Assembly: GCA_013151535.1 (NCBI GenBank)
Contig: JAADIC010000135.1
Coordinates: 1-10,303, forward strand
Direction of reading: 5' to 3'
DNA length: 10,303 bases
From: Alphaproteobacteria bacterium
GTDB taxonomy: Bacteria > Pseudomonadota > Alphaproteobacteria > Rhodobacterales > Rhodobacteraceae
In this document: positions 5,676 through 10,303 of the stretch, one piece after another
Layout of the letters: each line of letters begins with the position of its first letter
Position numbering within the stretch: the stretch's first letter is position 1
The notes under the pieces: generated by a model
Seen by the model: the letters and a program-made list of their open reading frames with translations, nothing else
The model's database searches: none
What the model was told of the DNA's origin: nothing
Made by a program: the position numbers and the translations under genes

Positions 5676-6206
5676 ATGCATATTGGTATAAAACTGCCCG
5701 ACGTGACCTTCAAAACCCGCGTGCGCGACGAAAGCATCGGCGGCGACAACCCGTTTCGCTGGCAAGATGTCACCACCGACGACTATTTCGCCGGCAAACG
5801 CGTGGTGTTGTTCAGCCTGCCCGGCGCCTTCACTCCGACCTGCTCCACCTATCAGCTACCCGGTTTTGAAAACGGTGCGGCGGATTTCAAGGCGGCTGGC
5901 ATTGACGAGATTTATTGCATGAGCGTCAATGACAGCTTTGTTATGAACAAATGGGCGCAAGGGCAGAACCTTGAAAACGTCAAGGTGATCCCGGATGGTT
6001 CGGGCGAGTTCACCCGCAAGATCGGCATGCTGGTTGAAAAAGCCAATCTTGGCTTTGGATATCGCTCGTGGCGCTATGCGGCTGTCATCAAAGACGGCGT
6101 AATCGAAGGCTGGTTCGAAGAACCCGGCCGGGCCGATAACCACCCGGATGATCCATATGGTGAAAGCTCACCCGAAACCGTTCTGGCGTGGTTGAAAGCC
6201 AACTAA
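5676..6206 (+). CDS. Type II (Prx5-family) peroxiredoxin
   Basis: 176 residues, cytosolic thiol peroxidase of the Prx5/PrxII group, reducing hydrogen peroxide and organic hydroperoxides. The peroxidatic cysteine C56 lies in PGAFTPTCS (49-57). A second cysteine, C81, is in EIYCMSVND, 25 residues later, the same spacing as C51/C76 in plant PrxII, so an intramolecular disulphide mechanism is possible. No cysteine is visible in the C-terminal region (EPGRADNHPDDPYGESSPE). AAGGA at 5664-5668 is seven bases before the ATG. It is divergent from lipA and followed by a strong hairpin terminator whose outer bases start 29 after the stop. The reductant (glutaredoxin/glutathione or thioredoxin) cannot be told from the sequence; no glutaredoxin domain is fused to it. 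Confidence 0.92.
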   Translation: MHIGIKLPDVTFKTRVRDESIGGDNPFRWQDVTTDDYFAGKRVVLFSLPGAFTPTCSTYQLPGFENGAADFKAAGIDEIYCMSVNDSFVMNKWAQGQNLENVKVIPDGSGEFTRKIGMLVEKANLGFGYRSWRYAAVIKDGVIEGWFEEPGRADNHPDDPYGESSPETVLAWLKAN

Positions 6207-6234
6207 CCCCGCAAAGCAGCGTTTGAATGCTTGG

Positions 6235-6273
6235 GGGGCGTCTGGTATAAAACCGGACGCCCCTATTTCTTTT
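6235..6273 (+). terminator. Intrinsic terminator or attenuator before the VIT1-like gene
   Basis: GGGGCGTC (6235-6242) pairs perfectly with GACGCCCC (6256-6263); a T.G pair and three further pairs (GGT with ACC) extend the stem to 12, leaving a five-base loop, ATAAA. A T-rich tail, TATTTCTTTT, follows at 6264-6273. It lies 28 bases after the peroxiredoxin stop and ends only 12 bases before the chosen start of the transporter gene. It therefore ends the peroxiredoxin message and, unless transcription starts inside the hairpin, also lies within the leader of the next gene. Confidence 0.85.
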
Positions 6274-6285
6274 GACAGGATGAAC

Positions 6286-7023
6286 ATGGCCCTTGATCTG
6301 GTTCAACATCGCAAAGACGCCCACCAGATCGGCCAGCTTCAGGAATACCTGAAACAGATCGTTTACGGTGGCAATGACGGTATCGTCACCACATTCGCCG
6401 TGGTGGCGGGCTTTGCCGGTTTTGGCGCCGAAGGCGTGGCCGAAATCGGCTCGATCGCGGTTTTGCTGTTTGGCATCGCCAATATTCTGGCCGATGGCAC
6501 CTCCATGGGGCTGGGCGAATTTCTGTCGTCGCGTTCCGAGCGTGATCTCTATGTGGCGCATCGCAACAAGGAATTGCACGAGATCGCCCATAATCCGGAC
6601 AATGAGCGGGCCGAGGTGATCGAGATCCTGAAAAGCCATAAAATGTCTGAATCCGACGCCACCACCATGACCGATGTGTTCCAGCGCAATCCCGAATTGA
6701 TGGCCGATTTCATGATGGTTTACGAACTCGGCATGGCCGACACCACGGACGAAAGCCCCGCCATCAAGGGCCTTTTCATGTTCCTGTCCTTCGTGCTGTT
6801 CGGCGCGGTGCCGCTGTCGCCCTATTTCTTTCTGCCCCCCAACGGAACCACGTTTATCTATTCGATCTTCGCCACCTTCGCCGCCCTCGTCGCCCTTGGC
6901 CTGCTGCGCTGGTATGTGACCACGGTCAATGTCTGGCGCTGCGTGTTCGAGACAGTTCTGGTCGGCGGCACCTGCGCGGTCGTCGCCTACGCAGTCGGGT
7001 TGGCCTTCGCTGGACAATTTTAG
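6286..7023 (+). CDS. VIT1/CCC1-family metal transporter
   Basis: 245 residues, inner membrane. The family moves Fe2+ and/or Mn2+ out of the cytoplasm, in yeast and plants into the vacuole. The first span carries the signature GGNDGIVTTFAVVAG (28-42, D31), followed by a second span ending in ILADGTSMGLGEFLS (67-81). A soluble insert of about 80 residues (82-160), rich in Glu, His and Met (ELHEIAHNPDNERAEVIEIL, MMVYELGM), corresponds to the family's metal-binding domain. Three more spans follow near 160-182, 188-208 and 220-243. ATG 6286 is chosen because AGGA (6277-6280) lies five bases upstream; the in-frame ATG at 6280 overlaps that site. Its start codon is 12 bases behind a strong terminator, suggesting expression by read-through or attenuation control. 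Metal identity is inferred from the family only. Confidence 0.87.
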   Translation: MALDLVQHRKDAHQIGQLQEYLKQIVYGGNDGIVTTFAVVAGFAGFGAEGVAEIGSIAVLLFGIANILADGTSMGLGEFLSSRSERDLYVAHRNKELHEIAHNPDNERAEVIEILKSHKMSESDATTMTDVFQRNPELMADFMMVYELGMADTTDESPAIKGLFMFLSFVLFGAVPLSPYFFLPPNGTTFIYSIFATFAALVALGLLRWYVTTVNVWRCVFETVLVGGTCAVVAYAVGLAFAGQF

Positions 7024-7042
7024 TATACACTCGCATACCGTC

Positions 7043-7095
7043 TTTCCATTGGCGGAAAACTCCACTATGACACCCTCAAAGGCCCCTCTTTCCGC
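7043..7095 (+). repeat. Competing inverted repeats in the icd leader
   Basis: GCGGAAA (7052-7058) can pair with TTTCC (7043-7047) through its GGAAA, or along its full length with TTTCCGC (7089-7095). The two pairings exclude each other. The second ends just before the icd ribosome binding site (AAAGG, 7098-7102). Stems of five to seven pairs are short, and no T-tract follows, so this may be meaningless; the rest of the 87-base VIT1-icd spacer shows nothing clear. Confidence 0.25.
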
Positions 7096-7110
7096 ATAAA
7101 GGCGAACATC

Positions 7111-8325
7111 ATGAAGAAGATCAAAGTCGCGAACCCGGTTGTCGAACTTGACGGCGATGAAATGACCCGCATCATCTGGCACATCATCAAGAAAAAGCTG
7201 ATCCTGCCCTATCTGGACCTCGACCTCTTATACTACGATCTGGGGATCGAGGAACGCGACCGCACTGACGACCAAATTACCGTCGATGCCGCAAACAAAA
7301 TTGCCGAGGTCGGTGTCGGCATCAAATGCGCCACCATCACGCCGGATGAAGCACGGGTCGAGGAATTCGGCCTTAAACGCATGTATCACAGCCCGAACGG
7401 CACCATTCGCAACATCCTTGGCGGCGTGATTTTCCGCGCGCCTATTATTTGCAAAAACGTGCCGCGCCTTGTGCCGGGCTGGACCAAACCGATTGTCATT
7501 GGCCGCCACGCATACGGCGACCAATACCGCGCCACAGATTTCCATTTTCCGACCGCCGGGAAACTGACGATGAAATTCGTCGGCGACGACGGGCAGGTGA
7601 TTGAACGCGAAGTGTTTGACGCCCCCGGTGCCGGTGTCGCCATGGCGATGTATAACCTTGATAAATCGATCTATGATTTCGCGCGGGCGTCGCTGAATTA
7701 CGGCCTGAACCTTGGCTGGCCAGTATATCTGTCAACCAAAAATACCATCCTGAAGGCCTATGACGGCCGTTTCAAGGATATTTTCCAAGAGGTTTATGAT
7801 GCCGAGTTTGCCGACGCTTTCAAAAAGGCTGGCATCCATTACGAGCACCGACTGATTGATGATATGGTCGCGGCCAGCATGAAATGGTCGGGCGGCTATA
7901 TCTGGGCCTGCAAGAATTATGATGGTGACGTGCAATCGGACACCGTGGCGCAGGGTTTCGGATCACTTGGCCTGATGACCAGCCAGTTGATGACACCCGA
8001 CGGCAAGATCGTCGAGGCCGAGGCGGCGCATGGCACCGTAACCCGCCACTTCCGCCAGCATCAAAAGGGCGAGGCAACCTCAACCAATTCAATCGCCTCG
8101 ATCTATGCCTGGACCGGTGGTTTGAAGCATCGCGCCAAGCTCGATGGCAATGAGGCGCTGACCAATTTCGCCGACACGCTGGAAAAAGTCGTGGTCGACA
8201 CGGTGGAAAGCGGCGAGATGACCAAGGATCTGGCGCTGCTGGTTGGCCCCAACCAGAAATGGCTGACCACCGAGGGTTTCCTTGATAAGGTTGACGAAAA
8301 CCTGAACAAGGCGCTGGTGGGCTAG
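7111..8325 (+). CDS. icd: Isocitrate dehydrogenase, NADP-dependent (dimeric, eukaryotic type)
   Basis: 404 residues. It oxidises and decarboxylates isocitrate to 2-oxoglutarate in the TCA cycle, making NADPH. It belongs to the homodimeric subfamily II that includes human IDH1, not the E. coli type. The substrate-binding arginines R100 (SPNGTIR), R109 (IFR) and R132 (IGRHAYGDQYRATD) fall at the same numbers as in human IDH1, with Y139; K210 (LSTKNT), D250, D273 and D277 (DGDVQSD) match human K212, D252, D275 and D279. AEAAHGTVTRH is the NADP-binding segment, whose Arg/His favour NADP. AAAGG at 7098-7102 is eight bases before the ATG. The product 2-oxoglutarate is the carbon skeleton for ammonium assimilation, a loose link to amtB in this window. 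The gene looks complete. Confidence 0.97.
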   Translation: MKKIKVANPVVELDGDEMTRIIWHIIKKKLILPYLDLDLLYYDLGIEERDRTDDQITVDAANKIAEVGVGIKCATITPDEARVEEFGLKRMYHSPNGTIRNILGGVIFRAPIICKNVPRLVPGWTKPIVIGRHAYGDQYRATDFHFPTAGKLTMKFVGDDGQVIEREVFDAPGAGVAMAMYNLDKSIYDFARASLNYGLNLGWPVYLSTKNTILKAYDGRFKDIFQEVYDAEFADAFKKAGIHYEHRLIDDMVAASMKWSGGYIWACKNYDGDVQSDTVAQGFGSLGLMTSQLMTPDGKIVEAEAAHGTVTRHFRQHQKGEATSTNSIASIYAWTGGLKHRAKLDGNEALTNFADTLEKVVVDTVESGEMTKDLALLVGPNQKWLTTEGFLDKVDENLNKALVG

Positions 8326-8344
8326 ATATTTTGGCGCTGGACCC

Positions 8345-8373
8345 GCCCCTTTTGCCAGTTTAGCAAAAGGGGC
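8345..8373 (+). repeat. Perfect 11-bp inverted repeat in the SMR gene leader
   Basis: GCCCCTTTTGC (8345-8355) and GCAAAAGGGGC (8363-8373) are exact reverse complements around a seven-base loop, CAGTTTA. It starts 20 bases after the icd stop and ends 20 bases before the SMR start. No T-tract follows on either strand, so it is not a standard intrinsic terminator, though it may stabilise the icd 3' end. Alternatively it is an operator for a dimeric repressor of the efflux gene. The loop lacks the ACGR pattern of guanidine-II riboswitch hairpins. Confidence 0.6.
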
Positions 8374-8393
8374 AACCAGTTCGGAGCCAGCCC

Positions 8394-8729
8394 ATGCCCA
8401 AGCAATACATCTTTCTGATCGTCGCCGTGGTTTTTGAAGTCATCGGCACCGCGTCTTTGCAAGCCAGCCAGCAATTCACCAAGTTCTGGCCAAGCCTTGT
8501 GGTGGTGCTCGGCTTTGCCGGGGCGATGTATTTCCTGACGCTGACGCTGAAATACATGTCGCTGGGCGTGGTTTATGCGCTGTGGTCGGGCCTCGGCATC
8601 GTGCTGATCGCCCTCATCGGCCTTGTGGTCTACAAACAGGCCATCGACCTTTGGGCCATGATCGGCATGGTGCTTATCATCGCCGGCATCGTTGTCATTC
8701 AACTGTTGTCAAAGACGGTAAGCCATTAA
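8394..8729 (+). CDS. Small multidrug resistance (SMR) efflux protein, EmrE/Qac-like
   Basis: 111 residues with four hydrophobic spans; functions in the inner membrane as an antiparallel dimer exporting cationic compounds in exchange for protons. The essential glutamate is E15 (VFEVIGT) in the first span, equivalent to EmrE E14. Y61 and W64 in VVYALWSGLGIV correspond to EmrE Y60 and W63. The 'SGLGIVLIALIG' form favours the Qac/EmrE subtype over the SugE/Gdx guanidinium exporters, but substrates are not certain. GGAG (about 8382-8385) is eight bases before the ATG. It follows icd by 68 bases, a spacer dominated by a perfect hairpin. Its TAA overlaps the stop codon of the convergent DUF1330 gene (shared 8726-8729). 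Confidence 0.92.
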   Translation: MPKQYIFLIVAVVFEVIGTASLQASQQFTKFWPSLVVVLGFAGAMYFLTLTLKYMSLGVVYALWSGLGIVLIALIGLVVYKQAIDLWAMIGMVLIIAGIVVIQLLSKTVSH

Positions 8730-9010
8730 ATACCTTCAACAAATGTATATTCCCGATCCGCTGCTGGCAGGCCGTAAGACAGCGCTTCCTGATATTCCGG
8801 CCCATTGTAAAACGCCTTGGCCGTGGCCATATCCTTGAACCGGATGATGACATTGCGCGCGCGCCCTGTGCCTTCCATGTGAAAACACTCCCCGCCGCGC
8901 GCCAGAAATTCGCCGCCATATTTGGCTACGGCAGGCCCGGCAAGGGCCGCGTATTTCGCATATTCATCCGCATCATTCACGTCGATATGCACCATCGCAT
9001 AAACCGCCAT
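8726..9010 (-). CDS. DUF1330 domain protein
   Basis: 94 residues, one DUF1330 domain (ferredoxin-like, dimeric alpha/beta barrel fold). The N-terminal MAVYAMVHIDVNDADEYAKY, a GGEFLARGGE strand-turn near 32-41, VIIRFKDMATAKAFYNGPEY and the closing YTFVEG are typical of the family. The biochemical role is unknown. The ATG at 9010 directly abuts the alaS TAG (9011-9013) with no base between; the GGAGGG ribosome binding site lies in the last codons of alaS (complement of 9015-9020). Translation is therefore probably coupled to alaS and both share an mRNA. At its other end it overlaps the convergent SMR gene by four bases. It is not part of the synthetase itself, and I do not infer a tRNA-related function from position alone. 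Confidence 0.88.
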   Translation of the reverse strand: MAVYAMVHIDVNDADEYAKYAALAGPAVAKYGGEFLARGGECFHMEGTGRARNVIIRFKDMATAKAFYNGPEYQEALSYGLPAADREYTFVEGI

Positions 9011-10303
9011 CTAACCCTCCAGAACCTGTTTTGCAGCGTTAATCGCCGCCTTGGAATTTTCCACGCTCGGCCCACCGGCCTGCGCCATATCGGCCCGACC
9101 GCCGCCACCCTTACCGCCAAGGGCTTCAGCCGCCGCTTTGACAATATCCACAGCCGAGCATTGTGCGCAAAGGTCATCCGTCACCCCCGCCGCAATCGCC
9201 GCTTTGCCGCCGGTATCGGCCAGCAATAGCACCACACCCGAGCCAAGGCGTTTCTTGTGCTCGTCAATCAGCCCGCGCAGATCCTTGCCGGAAACGCCGG
9301 TCAAAACCTGCGCCAAAAACGCCACGCCGTTCACATTTTCCGGCGCATTTGCCGCCTGCCCACCGCCTGAAAGCGCCAGTTGACGGCGCAGATCGGCCAG
9401 TTCGCTCTGCAGGGATTTGCGTTCATCCAGCACGGATTTGACCCGCGCCGACAGCTCATCCGGCGTGGTTTTCAAGACCCCCGCCGCCTCGGACAATGCC
9501 GCATCGCGCGCCGACAGATAGTCAAGCGCGCCGATGCCTGTCAGCCCTTCGATCCGCCGGATACCGCTGGCGGAGGCACTTTCCGACACCAGTTTGAACA
9601 GGCCGATATCGCCGGTGCGCATCACATGCGTACCGCCGCAAAGCTCGATCGAATAGGTATCGCCATCGCCACCACGCTTTGAGCCTGCCTCGATCCCCAT
9701 GGAGATCACCCGCACCTCATCGCCGTATTTCTCGCCAAACAGCGCCTGCGCACCCAAATCACGGGCGTCATCGGGCGTCATGATCCGGGTTTCGACCGGG
9801 CTGTTCTGGCGGATATAGGCGTTCACATCGGCCTCGACTTTGGCCAGTTCCGCTGCGTTCATCGCTTTGTTATGCGAAAAATCAAACCGCAAACGGTCAT
9901 GGTCATTCAGCGAGCCACGCTGCGCCACATGCGTCCCAAGCGCCTGACGCAAGGCCTCGTGCAGCAGATGGGTGGCGGAATGGTTGGCGCGAATTGCACT
10001 GCGACGGGTGTGATCGACGGTCAGTTCGGCAGGCGCACCGCTGGCAATCTCACCCTCGGTTACCTCGGCGAAATGCACAAAAACCCCGGCGCGTTTTTTG
10101 ACATCGGTGATGCGGGCCACGCCGCCATCAACACGCAGCTCGCCCTGATCGCCAACCTGCCCGCCGCTTTCGGCGTAAAACGGCGTCTGGTTCAGCGCGA
10201 TCTGCACCTTGTCACCCGTCTTGACGGTTTCAACTTTGGCCCCGCCCTGCACCAGCGCCACGATCACGCCTTCGGCTGTTTCGGTGTCATAACCCAGAAA
10301 CTC
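9011..10303 (-). CDS. alaS: Alanine-tRNA ligase, C-terminal half (partial)
   Basis: 430 residues are visible of a protein usually near 880; the frame is open to the window edge, so the N-terminal catalytic domain lies beyond 10303. Visible in order: the beta-barrel part (LNQTPFYAESGGQVGD), the editing domain that removes mischarged Ser/Gly, with zinc ligands in NHSATHLLH (histidines at 9980-9982 and 9968-9970) and CGGTH (cysteine at 9638-9640, histidine at 9626-9628), a coiled-coil stretch (DERKSLQSELADLRRQLA), and the glycine-rich DHHA1/C-Ala domain (GGKGGGGRADMAQAGG) that contacts the tRNA elbow. All visible editing residues are intact. A GTG at 10267 is only an internal valine. The stop abuts the DUF1330 start. 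Confidence 0.97.
   Translation of the reverse strand, partial: EFLGYDTETAEGVIVALVQGGAKVETVKTGDKVQIALNQTPFYAESGGQVGDQGELRVDGGVARITDVKKRAGVFVHFAEVTEGEIASGAPAELTVDHTRRSAIRANHSATHLLHEALRQALGTHVAQRGSLNDHDRLRFDFSHNKAMNAAELAKVEADVNAYIRQNSPVETRIMTPDDARDLGAQALFGEKYGDEVRVISMGIEAGSKRGGDGDTYSIELCGGTHVMRTGDIGLFKLVSESASASGIRRIEGLTGIGALDYLSARDAALSEAAGVLKTTPDELSARVKSVLDERKSLQSELADLRRQLALSGGGQAANAPENVNGVAFLAQVLTGVSGKDLRGLIDEHKKRLGSGVVLLLADTGGKAAIAAGVTDDLCAQCSAVDIVKAAAEALGGKGGGGRADMAQAGGPSVENSKAAINAAKQVLEG

Noticed and set aside
5517..5765. 83-residue N-terminal extension of lipA
   Set aside because: It overlaps the start of the peroxiredoxin gene, lies across the promoter region, and the ATG at 5516 has a good GAGGG site.
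6088..7182. 364-residue open frame on the minus strand opposite the VIT1-like gene
   Set aside because: It covers a clear membrane protein gene and the icd start, its translation is His/Gln/Gly-rich without any recognisable domain, and no ribosome binding site supports it; a GC-driven shadow.
8345..8373. Guanidine-II (mini-ykkC) riboswitch before the SMR gene
   Set aside because: There is only one hairpin and its loop is CAGTTTA, not ACGR; the transporter is also Qac-like, not SugE/Gdx-like.
10265..10267. GTG as an alaS start
   Set aside because: The frame stays open to the window edge and upstream codons (EFLGYDTETAEG) continue the alaS protein; this is an internal valine.
1..10303. A new defence, mobile or biosynthetic system in the window
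   Set aside because: Every sizeable gene belongs to a known housekeeping, transport or stress family; no integrase, transposase, att repeat, CRISPR or unusual gene cluster is visible.

Overview
The window looks like chromosomal DNA of an alphaproteobacterium, most likely from the Rhodobacterales (Roseobacter/Rhodobacteraceae group). This rests on the protein types (a 225-residue OPRT, a dimeric 'eukaryotic-type' NADP isocitrate dehydrogenase, LipA and a RatA/Coq10 protein close together, alaS followed directly by a DUF1330 gene), on moderately high GC and on very tight gene packing. It is mainly housekeeping DNA. I see no phage, IS, CRISPR, tRNA or rRNA, and no stretch longer than 300 bases without a gene. 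I found no convincing new multi-gene system; the interesting signals are small and regulatory or evolutionary.

Layout: (1) 1-1863, + strand: the 3' end of pyrC (dihydroorotase), then pyrE (OPRT) and a nucleoside hydrolase, probably one pyrimidine synthesis/nucleobase salvage unit. (2) 2020-3198, +: an ammonium channel gene without a visible glnK partner, meeting a convergent RatA/Coq10-like START gene (3180-3638, -) with overlapping stop codons. (3) 3730-4574, +: hpt (purine salvage), followed directly by a 40-codon C-terminal remnant of a c-type cytochrome and by a 59-residue single-span membrane protein whose ATG overlaps the remnant's stop. (4) 4563-5516, -: lipA (lipoyl synthase), divergent from (5) 5676-7023, +: a type II peroxiredoxin and a VIT1/CCC1-type metal transporter, separated by a strong intrinsic terminator that sits almost on the transporter's start codon. 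The lipA/peroxiredoxin spacer has a palindrome resembling the iron-control (Irr/ICE) box. (6) 7111-8729, +: icd and an EmrE-like small multidrug resistance gene with a perfect hairpin in its leader. (7) 8726-10303, -: a small DUF1330 gene immediately downstream of the 3' half of alaS, which runs off the window.

How they fit together: pyrC/pyrE make UMP, while the nucleoside hydrolase and Hpt recycle nucleosides and purine bases. LipA consumes iron-sulphur clusters, the peroxiredoxin removes peroxide and the VIT1-like protein probably moves Fe2+/Mn2+; with the ICE-like box this suggests, but does not prove, an iron/oxidative-stress neighbourhood. All three convergent gene pairs overlap at their 3' ends, so no separate terminator lies between them.
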